Shown here: positions 1 to 6,059 of the stretch, piece after piece
Numbering within the stretch: the first letter of the stretch is position 1
Layout of the letters: every line of letters starts with the position of its first letter
Assembly: GCA_026692885.1 (NCBI GenBank)
Contig: JAPLNJ010000009.1
Span: forward strand, 1 to 8,805
Reading direction: 5' to 3'
DNA length: 8,805 nt
Source of the DNA: Planctomycetota bacterium
GTDB lineage: Bacteria > Planctomycetota > Planctomycetia > Pirellulales > Pirellulaceae
Translations under genes and position numbers: made by a program
Notes under the pieces: model-generated
The model's input: the letters and a program-made list of their open reading frames with translations, nothing else
What the model was told of the DNA's origin: nothing
Database searches by the model: none

Positions 1-50
1 AACTGCCTGGAAACGGAGAATCGCCGTGACCGCGGCCCTGTGAGCCGCCA

Positions 51-107
51 GGCGCTAGCCGCGGATTCTGGGCGAGAAGCGGCCAGTCTTCACCTGTGGC
101 TAGCGCC
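51..107. repeat. Short CTAG-core inverted pair left of the first composite palindrome
   Basis: GGCGCTAGCC at 51-60 is the exact reverse complement of GGCTAGCGCC at 98-107, with 37 nt between them. The right half also serves as the outer left boundary of the larger element at 98-352. The same CTAG-centred theme recurs at 341-352, 5975-5996 and 6226-6237, so this pair probably belongs to the same repeat family and may be a remnant of a neighbouring unit. I see no gene in 1-97. Confidence 0.55.
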
Positions 108-352
108 AAGCGGTTTCTTGGTCCTGGCGCGTGAAGAATGAGATTTTACGGTTCAACAGTGCCGGGCCCCAGGCAGGGCTCAGACGTACAGAATTCAAAA
201 TTGGCGGACAAACCACTCAGACTTGGCAAAGTCGCCAAGCCGCCAATTTTGAATTCTGTACGTCTGAGCCCTCGCGGCAAGCCCCGTCCAGGCAACAACA
301 TTAAACCTCATTCTTGCCACTCCCACCGCAAGAACCGTTTGGTGCTAGCGCC
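98..352. repeat. Composite nested palindromic element, copy 1 (E1)
   Basis: Reading inwards from both ends, three layers mirror each other. The outermost layer is a CTAG-core motif: GGCTAGCGCC at 98-107 and GGTGCTAGCGCC at 341-352. Next comes AAGAATGAGATTTTACGG at 134-151, matched in reverse complement at 299-315 (AAGAATGAGGTTTAATG). The centre is a perfect 32-bp inverted repeat at 176-271. The inner flank motif lies about 25-28 nt from the core on each side, and the CTAG motif lies about 26-27 nt further out. The same order and spacing recur in the cluster at 5815-6237. There is no coding potential beyond incidental short frames. Arrangement and copy number suggest a non-autonomous mobile palindrome (MITE- or REP-like); that assignment is inference. 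Confidence 0.7.
176..271. repeat. Core hairpin of E1: perfect 32-bp arms, 32-nt loop
   Basis: Bases 176-207 and 240-271 are perfect reverse complements over 32 bp, separated by 32 nt. The arm opens with GGGCTCAGACGTACAGA and ends in GGCGG. The loop contains its own small hairpin, CTTGGC at 222-227 pairing with GCCAAG at 234-239. The arm matches the arm at 6060-6091 in 26 of 32 positions. The differences occur in both arms together, so pairing is kept. As RNA or single-stranded DNA this would fold very stably. No T-tract follows the stem on either strand, so it is not a classical terminator. Confidence 0.85.
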
Positions 353-423
353 TTGCAGCTCAAAGCACACGGCATTGGGCTGACGCTGGCCCGTTGAGAA
401 CCTGAACTTGACTGGCAGACGGC

Positions 424-439
424 GCACCTGCCCAGGTGC
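424..439. repeat. 16-bp near-perfect palindrome
   Basis: GCACCTG at 424-430 pairs with CAGGTGC at 433-439 across a 2-nt centre. It is a compact dyad about 190 nt upstream of the methyltransferase start. It could be an operator-like site or chance; nothing else supports a regulator. Confidence 0.3.
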
Positions 440-458
440 AACTCTGCTTGCGATATTC

Positions 459-531
459 GCACGGATGGCAGAGCCAGAGCACAGATGTTCTTCTTCCGTC
501 TTCATCCGTGCCCCGGCTTTGCCATCCGTGC
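459..531. repeat. GCACGGATGGC inverted repeat followed by a T-tract
   Basis: GCACGGATGGCAGAGCC at 459-475 pairs with GGCTTTGCCATCCGTGC at 515-531, giving 17 bp with one non-Watson-Crick position. A partial extra copy of the right arm, CATCCGTGCC, lies in the loop at 503-512. The right arm is followed by TAGTTTTTC at 532-540. On the plus strand the structure could therefore act as a terminator for whatever lies left of the window, although the 39-nt loop is long for that. It may simply be another dispersed intergenic palindrome. Confidence 0.6.
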
Positions 532-548
532 TAGTTTTTCGTGCCCTC

Positions 549-581
549 TTGTATTCTTCGTGGCCGATCCTGTTCTATACT
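549..581 (+). promoter_or_regulatory. Weak sigma-70-like promoter candidate for the methyltransferase
   Basis: TATACT at 576-581 is a good -10 hexamer about 45 nt before the start codon at 627. The best -35-like hexamer, TTGTAT at 549-554, is 21 bp away, which is longer than optimal. ATTCTT at 553-558 has a 17-bp spacer but matches poorly. The call rests on the -10 alone. Confidence 0.3.
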
Positions 582-626
582 GCCCGCGGTTGAGGATCGC
601 ACATCCTCGTCTAACAAAGGACAACC

Positions 627-2210
627 ATGACTGACTTAGACTCCGCGACCCGAAACTCCTACGACGTGGTCCCGTACGAGAGTCTGCCCTTTGCCCAGTC
701 CCATCCGAATCGGCTGGCGACGATCGCCACGCTGCTGGGCCTGACGCCGACGCCCCTGGAAGGCTGCCGGGTCCTGGAACTGGGCTGCGCCAGCGGCGGG
801 AATCTGCTGCCTATGGCCGAAATGTATCCCGGCAGCCAATTCGTGGGCGTCGATGCTTCGGGAGGCCAGATCGCCGACGGGCAGCGCACGTTGGATGCCG
901 TCGGGGCGCCGAATCTCCGCTTGCTGCACCGGAACATCCTGGACGTCGACGACCAACTGGGATCGTTCGATTACATCCTTACGCACGGCGTGTACTCCTG
1001 GGTGCCGCCCGCCGTACAAGAGAAGATCCTGGAGATCTGCGCTCGGCAACTGACACCCCAGGGCGTGGCTTACGTCAGCTACAACACGTATCCGGGCTGG
1101 CGGATGCGGGGCCTGGTTCGCGACCTGATGTGCTATCGGGCTCGCGGCTTCGCTTCGCCGGAGGACAAGATCCGCGAAGCCCTGGCCCTACTCGAATTCC
1201 TGGCCCAGTCCGTGCCACCCGAACAGGACGCCTATGGCCTCGTGCTGAAGGACGAACTGAAACGACTACGTTCCAACAACGCCTCGTATGTGCTGCACGA
1301 GTACCTGGAGGATGAGAATCGGCCGGCTTACTTTCACGAGTTCATGGAGCAAGCCCAGCGTCAGGGCCTGCAGTACTTGGGCGAGGCGGACTTCAACAGC
1401 ATGTCCATCGGCAATTTCCCACCGCCCGTCGAGGCTGGGCTGCGGCAATTGGCTGCGGACATCGTCCAGCTCGAACAAGTCATGGACTTCGTGCGCAACC
1501 GGCGGTTCCGCCAGACGCTGCTATGTCATCAGCAGGTGGTGCTGGACCGCAGCCTGCCGGCCGAGCGGGTGTTTGGCCTGTACGTGGCCTCGGCGTCTGA
1601 GCCGCAGGGCGGGCCGATCGACGTCGGCACGCGCGATTCGGTCACGTTTCGCGCCCCCGCCTCGACTCTGACGACCGACGAGCCATGGCTGAAGGCGGCG
1701 CTGGTTCACTTGCGGCAGGTGTGGCCGGGGCGGGTGGCGTTCCGGGAATTGTTGAAGGCGGCCCAGCGCCGGTTGGATCCTCAGGGATCCGAGACCCCGT
1801 GCTCGGCCCGCGAGGAACGGGCTTTGGGCGCGGCGCTGCTGAGCTGCTACGCCGCCAGACACGTCGATCTGTCGGTGCAGCCGACCCCCTGCGCCTTGCA
1901 GGTTCCCGAACGGCCCCGCGCCCCGCGTCTGGCGCGGCAGCAGGTCTCGACGGGCTCTGACGTGACGAACCTGTGGCATGCAGCAGTCACGGTCAGCGGC
2001 CTGGCACGACACCTGCTGCGGTACTTGGACGGCAACTCCGATCGCGCGGCCTTGACGGAGCTGTTGTACCAAGACGAGCGTCGCGGCCAGTTGGTCGTGC
2101 ATGACCAGGACCACCCGGTTCCAGACGACCAGGGGATCCGCCAGATTCTGGACGAGGCTCTGGAAGAGTCCCTCAGCGAACTCGCCCGCCTGGGATTGCT
2201 CCTGAAGTAG
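627..2210 (+). CDS. Class I SAM-dependent methyltransferase with PKMT-type regulatory domain
   Basis: A 527-residue cytoplasmic protein that probably transfers a methyl group from S-adenosylmethionine to a protein; the substrate is unknown. The Rossmann-fold SAM-binding domain occupies about residues 25-170. Motif I is VLELGCASGGNLLP at 49-62, the strand-2 acidic residue lies in FVGVDAS at 72-78, and the post-II segment FDYILTHGVYSWVPP spans 114-128. The segment YVSYNTYPGWRMRG at 149-162 is typical of methyltransferases carrying the regulatory domain first recognised with rickettsial lysine methyltransferases. That domain covers about 215-300. The C-terminal part, about 340-527, looks helical and resembles the conserved tail of these proteins (WHAAVTVSGLARHLL at 450-464). 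The ATG at 627 follows AAAGGA at 616-621 with 5-nt spacing, which supports this start. The last Lys codon and the TAG stop lie inside the first unit of the repeat cluster at 2203. Family assignment is firm; protein-lysine specificity is inferred. Confidence 0.88.
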   Translation: MTDLDSATRNSYDVVPYESLPFAQSHPNRLATIATLLGLTPTPLEGCRVLELGCASGGNLLPMAEMYPGSQFVGVDASGGQIADGQRTLDAVGAPNLRLLHRNILDVDDQLGSFDYILTHGVYSWVPPAVQEKILEICARQLTPQGVAYVSYNTYPGWRMRGLVRDLMCYRARGFASPEDKIREALALLEFLAQSVPPEQDAYGLVLKDELKRLRSNNASYVLHEYLEDENRPAYFHEFMEQAQRQGLQYLGEADFNSMSIGNFPPPVEAGLRQLAADIVQLEQVMDFVRNRRFRQTLLCHQQVVLDRSLPAERVFGLYVASASEPQGGPIDVGTRDSVTFRAPASTLTTDEPWLKAALVHLRQVWPGRVAFRELLKAAQRRLDPQGSETPCSAREERALGAALLSCYAARHVDLSVQPTPCALQVPERPRAPRLARQQVSTGSDVTNLWHAAVTVSGLARHLLRYLDGNSDRAALTELLYQDERRGQLVVHDQDHPVPDDQGIRQILDEALEESLSELARLGLLLK

Positions 2211-2503
2211 GGTACATCAAGCGAACCGTCGATGTACCGGTTGAGCGTTGGACCTGCTGACGACCTGTGCCAAGGTACATCGGCGCTTCGCTTGATGTAC
2301 CCTACGGCTGATGAAGTAGGGTACATCAAGCGCCGCGCCGATGTACCGGCTGAGCGATGGACGGGTCGAACGCTGGACCTGCTGACGAGCTGTGCCAAGG
2401 TACATCGGCGCTTCGCTTGATGTACCCTACGGCTGATGAAGTAGGGTACATCAAGCGCCGCGCCGATGTACCTGTTGAGCAGTGTACCGGTCGAGCGCTT
2501 CAC
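2203..2503. repeat. Tandem array of GGTACATC...GATGTACC palindromic modules
   Basis: Five modules, each exactly 28 nt, run from GGTACATC to GATGTACC: 2211-2238, 2274-2301, 2320-2347, 2399-2426 and 2445-2472. They are arranged in direct repeat units that begin TGAAGTAGGGTACATC: unit 1 at 2203-2311 (109 bp), unit 2 at 2312-2436 (125 bp) and a partial unit 3 from 2437. Unit 2 differs from unit 1 mainly by a 16-bp insertion in its spacer. Within unit 1 a longer perfect 19-bp inverted repeat joins 2207-2225 and 2287-2305, edged by GTAGGG and CCCTAC. Small open frames across it on both strands are by-products of the repeat. The array fills the gap between two convergent genes. Confidence 0.85.
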
Positions 2504-2591
2504 GGTAGGGTGGGCCAAGTACTCGCGGCCCACCAATTCTAAGGAAACGGCATTGCTTTCGATGGTGGGCCGCGAGTACTTGGCCCCTACC
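2504..2591. repeat. GTAGGGTGGGCC-type long palindrome
   Basis: Bases 2512-2535 and 2563-2586 are perfect reverse complements over 24 bp; the arm contains GGGCCAAGTACTCGCGG. Pairing continues as GGTAG (2504-2508) with CTACC (2587-2591), leaving a 3-nt bulge on the left. The loop is 27 nt. The outer edge GTAGGGT is shared with the adjacent GGTACATC units, so the two families may be processed by the same machinery. There is no coding potential. Confidence 0.8.
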
Positions 2592-2623
2592 ATTCTTTCA
2601 CAGCCTCAGTGCGTGGGAACGAG

Positions 2624-2651
2624 AAAAAAAATCGCGCGCCGCTGCGCGGCG
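2624..2651 (-). terminator. Rho-independent terminator candidate for the minus-strand STAND gene
   Basis: On the minus strand a 6-bp GC stem, CGCCGC/GCGGCG with a 3-nt loop (2637-2651), is followed after about 5 nt by eight consecutive T residues (complement of 2624-2631). It lies about 75 nt past the TAG stop at 2724-2726 of the minus-strand gene. The 5-nt gap between stem and T-run is slightly long, although alternative GCGCG pairings could shorten it. Confidence 0.5.
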
Positions 2652-2723
2652 TTGGTAAAGCGGGTAAAGGAGGAGAAGGAATAAAAGGAATAAGGGGGTA
2701 AGATGCCTAAACAACCCAACGCT
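2652..2723. other. Purine-rich intergenic tract
   Basis: Between the terminator candidate and the end of the minus-strand gene, 2656-2700 is nearly all purine and T on the plus strand, with TAAAGGAGGAGAAGG at 2665-2679 and the near-repeat GGAATAAAAGGAATAA at 2678-2693. It would be a pyrimidine-rich 3' untranslated stretch of the minus-strand transcript. No gene is supported. Confidence 0.4.
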
Positions 2724-3191
2724 CTACGTGAGTCCTGACGAAGAGCCACACAACAACCGAAAACCAGCGTAGTGGTCCCGGTAGTCGGGTTGCCTCCCGA
2801 GGCGAAAGTCGCAGCAGGCGAGCTCGCGTTGATTGAGCCACGAGCCGCCACGCACAACAAGGCCAACGTACGAAGTGCTACCCATCTTGACGTTCACGCT
2901 CTCGACGCACCATTCCCAAACGTTGCCAGCGAGATCTTCCAGACCCAAGGGCTGCGAACGCGAACGCGGAAACGGCCCCACCGGCGTCGTCTTCTGCAGC
3001 TTCAGTTCGCCCGTATTGCAGATGCCGTCCTGCCACTCGTCTCCCCAAGGATAAGCGAACGCTTGCGGACCCCGCGCGGCGACTTCCCATTCCAGTTCGC
3101 TGGGCAGTCGAGCACCGGCCCAGCGGGCGAACGCCTCGGCTTCCCAGAACGACACACCCACCACAGGCTGATATCGTTCTGCTCGCGCCAT
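2724..3191 (-). pseudogene. Out-of-frame C-terminal part of the FGE-sulfatase-like domain of the STAND protein
   Basis: This frame holds the rest of an FGE-sulfatase (SUMF1-like, C-type-lectin-fold) domain whose beginning lies in the upstream frame. Family landmarks are YQPVVGVSFWEAEAFARW (7-24), ARLPSELEWEVAARG (27-41), YPWGDEW (47-53), DLAGNVWEWC (86-95), RGGSW (114-118) and GFRLLC (143-148), ending at a TAG. Its first ATG falls inside the domain, and no ribosome-binding site or separate promoter is apparent, so an independent gene is unlikely. True formylglycine-generating enzymes carry a cysteine two residues after the RGGS-W/Y aromatic. Here that position is Asn120, with a Cys pair only at 126-127, so the domain is probably a binding fold and not an enzyme. 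Bases 3171-3190 connect it to the upstream frame by a one-base shift. Together the two parts would give about 1007 residues. Confidence 0.8.
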
Positions 3192-5746
3192 TGCCAGCCT
3201 TCGTCCGACCAGCAGCCACGCTGTTGGTAGCCGCCATCGTCCAGGAATCGCCGGAACTGGGAATTGGTCACAGGATACCGCGACATTCGGAACGGTTCTC
3301 GAAGCTGGACTTTCCGCTTCTTCAACGGCTCGATGAAGTACGCCTTACCACCGCCCACCGTGTACTTCCCAACCGGGACCTCGACCCACGCCCGCGGATC
3401 GGCCTGATCGCGGAGATCGTCGCAGATACGCGGATCGCCCAGGCGTCCCAGGACCCGCCACAGTTCGCAGCGCGAAGCGACAGGTACTTCGCGCTCGATC
3501 GATTCCAGGCACAACCGGCGAAACCGCTCGACCTGGGCTGTTTGCAGCCCCACCCCGCGTCCGGCGAGGATTTCCAGGCAATCGGCCACCACCACGGCCA
3601 GCGCGAGCGTCTCCAGCGTCAGCGGCTCGATCAGATTCTCCAACAGCCGGATGCCCTTGTCGGGCAGCGTATTGCGACTCATCAGCGAACTGAACACGAA
3701 CGACAACGTGCTGCGCCATTCCGCCCGCGCGGCGTGGCGGCGGAAGAAGGTGGGCAAGTCGCTCTCCCGCTCCAGGATCAACTGGGCGGCCAGGAAGTCC
3801 TGGAAGGTCAGGTGGTAGAAGCCGGCCCGCTTGCCGGCCAACGGCAGCAGCAACCCGGAACGGGTCAGCAGGTCGTCGCAGGCTTGCACGGCGCCCTTGA
3901 AACCCGGTTCCGTGGCCGGGCTCTCATCGCGATAACGCTGGATCAATTGTTCGATCTCCGCGTGGGTGCCTTCGGCTTGCGGCGTGTCGCGTTCCTCGTC
4001 CAGTCCGGCGCCCGTGTGCAGGCCGTAGGCGATGACGCTCAGCCGGTTGCGGACCAGCGGGATCTCCTGCTGCTCATCGATGTACCGGTTGTGCAGCACA
4101 TTGTCCACGACGCGGTCGTACAGCTCGTGCTTGTCGCGTGGCAGACGCTTACCCTGGTTGAAGATTACGCACAGGGCCGTCAGCAGCATGGGGCTGGCGA
4201 CCAGCGGCGCGAGTTCCAATCGCTCGGCCAGATGGCTCCGCAGGTCGTCGGCGCGCTGCCCGGCCTCCACCGCATCCGGCGCCAACGTGGCGAACCAGCG
4301 GCGGATCAGCAGTTCCTGCAGCGAACCGTCCAATTCGGCGATCGCCAGCTGACGGAGTCCCAGCCGCTGGGCCTCGTCCGCGTTCAGGCCGTAGGGCCGG
4401 CTGGTCAGCAGCACGCGGTTGCCAGCCGCGGTCCAGTGCGGGACAGCATCGACCAGGGCCGTCAGCAGCATAGCGCGCGGATGGTAAGCGGCTGCGTCGG
4501 CGCCCACGCGGATCGGAACTTCGTCGCAGCCGTCCAACATCAGCAGCAGTCGACCGCGTTCCAGATGTCCGCGGACGCAGGCCCAGGAGAGACCGCCCGG
4601 TTGTTTCTCGTCCAGCCAGCGGTGCAGGGCCGTCAGCAGTTCGCCTCGCGCAAGGCTCCCGCCGCCGGGTGCCGACGGCAAGGCGGCCCAGAAATCGCGC
4701 AGACGGACCAGCAGCGGCAGATGGTCGCGGAGCGGTTCCGGAAAGTGCTCGGCATAGCCTTTCGGCGGATCGGGCCCTCGGGTCGGCAGGTCCCCGGCAT
4801 TCACCGCGCCCGCCACCCAGCGGCAGAAAGTCGATTTCCCCGACCCGGCGCCGCCCTCGACGTACAGAGAATTCTCGGCCAGTTGGTCCAGCAGCAGTTC
4901 CGGCGTGCGTTCGGTTTCGCCGCCGGGCAACCGCAATCCGGCCTCCCGTTCGGCTGCCGCGTCCGATCCGCGTCCCGGCTCCTCGCTGTGGGTCGCGGTC
5001 GTCAACGGCACGTACACCTGATACAGTTGCACCGCCCGGCCCTGCTGGTCGTTCAAGCCCAGCAGTTCGACCCCGCTGCACTCGCGGGCCAGCCAGGCAC
5101 GGTAGGCCGCTGGCACACCGGGATCGGCCGCGGGTGGCGGGGGGCCAGGCGGCGAGGCCGGGGTCGGCGGAGCGGGACGGGGGAGCAGCATGTGGAGCAC
5201 GTTTCGCAGGTGCGTTTCGACCTGCTCGAAGAACGCATCGTTGCTGCCGCGGACCTGGGTGTAGGTGGCGTACAGGCCCTTTTCATTTTTCTCGACTTGT
5301 TCGCGGAACTTGCGCACCTTGGCGTACTGTGCGAGGTCGAGTTGGGCCGGGTCGACTTTAGTCGTCTTGAAGTAGAACAGCATCCAAGGCTTGGCGGTCT
5401 GGCCCCAGCGTTTCAGGGCGTCGCGGAATTCCTTCTCGGTGCCCGATCCGTAGCGGCCCGTGGGCGTACCGAAGCGATGAGCCAGCAGGCCCAGATAGAT
5501 GTCGTAGTCGGCGGGCGTCTGGGCGTCGACGACCGCCTTGGTCCGCGGTCCGATTTGCGGGACGGCGTGGTCTTCCCATTTCCACAGTTCCAGTCGCGCG
5601 CCGAGTGCCTGGCCGGCCGTGTTGTTGATGCGTTGGACCACCTCGTCCAACACGTCGCGTTCTTCGGCCACGTCGCTGGGCGACGAGACGAAAACGCGGA
5701 TCAATTGAACCGTGGAGTTCGCAGAGACGGAGGATGGTGTGTTCAT
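3002..5746 (-). CDS. DUF4062-NACHT STAND NTPase, frameshifted within its C-terminal FGE domain
   Basis: A large cytoplasmic signalling ATPase of the NLR-like STAND class. Residues are numbered from the ATG at 5746-5744. The N-terminal DUF4062 domain (about 14-182) opens with RVFVSSPSDVAEERD and includes GSGTEKEF. A Pro-rich linker follows at about 189-212. The NACHT module has Walker A GGAGSGKST at 298-306 (Lys304), Walker B LLLMLDGCDEVP at 400-411, LLTSRPYG at 446-453 and the C-terminal signature FYHLTFQDFLAAQL at 643-656. A helical region leads to the start of an FGE-sulfatase domain (VEVPVGKYTVGG at 788-799, FRMSRYPVTNSQFRRFL at 819-835). After about residue 857 this frame leaves the family consensus and reads some 57 unrelated residues to a stop at 3002; the true continuation is in the frame at 2724-3191. 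The frame is open to 5830, but those extra residues run into a repeat arm, so I prefer 5746 (or the ATG at 5752). A role in antiphage or other conflict sensing is inferred from architecture. Confidence 0.85.
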   Translation of the reverse strand: MNTPSSVSANSTVQLIRVFVSSPSDVAEERDVLDEVVQRINNTAGQALGARLELWKWEDHAVPQIGPRTKAVVDAQTPADYDIYLGLLAHRFGTPTGRYGSGTEKEFRDALKRWGQTAKPWMLFYFKTTKVDPAQLDLAQYAKVRKFREQVEKNEKGLYATYTQVRGSNDAFFEQVETHLRNVLHMLLPRPAPPTPASPPGPPPPAADPGVPAAYRAWLARECSGVELLGLNDQQGRAVQLYQVYVPLTTATHSEEPGRGSDAAAEREAGLRLPGGETERTPELLLDQLAENSLYVEGGAGSGKSTFCRWVAGAVNAGDLPTRGPDPPKGYAEHFPEPLRDHLPLLVRLRDFWAALPSAPGGGSLARGELLTALHRWLDEKQPGGLSWACVRGHLERGRLLLMLDGCDEVPIRVGADAAAYHPRAMLLTALVDAVPHWTAAGNRVLLTSRPYGLNADEAQRLGLRQLAIAELDGSLQELLIRRWFATLAPDAVEAGQRADDLRSHLAERLELAPLVASPMLLTALCVIFNQGKRLPRDKHELYDRVVDNVLHNRYIDEQQEIPLVRNRLSVIAYGLHTGAGLDEERDTPQAEGTHAEIEQLIQRYRDESPATEPGFKGAVQACDDLLTRSGLLLPLAGKRAGFYHLTFQDFLAAQLILERESDLPTFFRRHAARAEWRSTLSFVFSSLMSRNTLPDKGIRLLENLIEPLTLETLALAVVVADCLEILAGRGVGLQTAQVERFRRLCLESIEREVPVASRCELWRVLGRLGDPRICDDLRDQADPRAWVEVPVGKYTVGGGKAYFIEPLKKRKVQLREPFRMSRYPVTNSQFRRFLDDGGYQQRGCWSDEGWQWREQNDISLWWVCRSGKPRRSPAGPVLDCPANWNGKSPRGVRKRSLILGETSGRTASAIRAN

Positions 5747-5814
5747 GGTCATGATCTTAGTGCAATGTCGCGGGCGCTGCCATCGACGGCATCCGTGGGT
5801 GGCGTCGCGAGACG

Positions 5815-5912
5815 AGGGTCTGTCGTTCAAATTTCATTTTTCGCGGCGGAGACGTCTCGTCAGTACGGGGAGCATTGTCGCCGCGAAAAATGAAATTTGA
5901 AGGACAGACCCC
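5815..5912. repeat. Core hairpin of composite element copy 3 (E3), next to the STAND gene start
   Basis: Bases 5815-5846 and 5881-5912 form 32-nt arms with two mismatches (5815/5912 and 5825/5902), separated by 34 nt. The right arm, read on the minus strand, begins GGGGTCTGTCCTTCAAATTT and ends TTTCGCGG. It matches the E2 arm in 26 of 32 positions. The loop contains the 10-bp palindrome GAGACGTCTC at 5849-5858. On its right, the inner flank motif recurs as the reverse complement of 5936-5953. No matching flank is evident on the left, where the element meets the STAND gene's upstream region, so the left side is probably truncated. Confidence 0.8.
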
Positions 5913-5974
5913 AGCCGCTGCCGCGACCCGGAAAACCATAAAGTCTCCAAATGAACGTCAACCGGCTTCGCAAC

Positions 5975-5996
5975 CGTTTGGTCCTAGGACCAAACG
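5975..5996. repeat. Perfect 22-bp CTAG-centred palindrome shared by E3 and E2
   Basis: CGTTTGGTCCT at 5975-5985 is directly followed by its exact reverse complement AGGACCAAACG at 5986-5996. Short CGCAA/TTGCG flanks extend the dyad with a bulge. It sits 22 nt from the inner flank motif of E3 (ending 5953) and 22 nt from that of E2 (starting 6018), so one palindrome bounds both units. Related CTAG motifs occur at 51-60, 98-107, 341-352 and 6226-6237. Confidence 0.8.
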
Positions 5997-6059
5997 CTTT
6001 GCGGGGTTGTCGGTGTCAAGAATGGGGTTTTACGGTTTCGCAGAGACGGACCGTCGGCT

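Noticed and set aside
176..271. Interpretation of the E1 hairpin as a rho-independent terminator or riboswitch
   Set aside because: No T-tract follows on either strand, the stem is longer than usual for a terminator, and copies occur in unrelated gene contexts, which fits a dispersed repeat better.
2203..2503. CRISPR-like appearance of the regularly spaced modules
   Set aside because: Modules are palindromic with varying interiors, the spacing alternates, the intervening spacer is itself repeated between units, and no cas gene is present.
2217..2593. Short and medium open frames on both strands across the GGTACATC array
   Set aside because: They repeat the same peptide because the DNA repeats, and the minus-strand one runs into the methyltransferase in antisense. 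They are by-products of the repeat.
2665..2735. Strong AAAGGAGG Shine-Dalgarno-like sequence and an ATG at 2703
   Set aside because: The ATG opens only about ten codons, and the purine-rich motif is too far upstream of it. The stretch is better seen as an untranslated purine tract.
2203..2740. Search for a retroelement template repeat downstream of the FGE domain
   Set aside because: Nothing between 2203 and 2740 resembles the RGGSW-to-GFR segment by eye, and there is no reverse transcriptase in the window.
4077..4091. 15-nt match TCGATGTACCGGTTG inside the STAND gene and at 2229-2243 in the repeat array
   Set aside because: The copy in the gene encodes part of a continuous protein, lacks the paired half-module and has no repeat edges. 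Chance similarity is adequate.
5747..5830. Upstream start at 5830 for the STAND gene
   Set aside because: The additional 28 residues are Arg/Cys-rich, unlike the family, and begin inside the left arm of the E3 palindrome. The DUF4062 domain is complete from the ATG at 5746.
3191..5893. Very long open frame (900 codons) on the plus strand opposite the STAND gene
   Set aside because: It is the antisense of a gene with clear DUF4062, NACHT and FGE motifs. Its translation is low-complexity, rich in Gln, Arg and Gly, with no recognisable domain, as expected for an antisense frame in GC-rich DNA.
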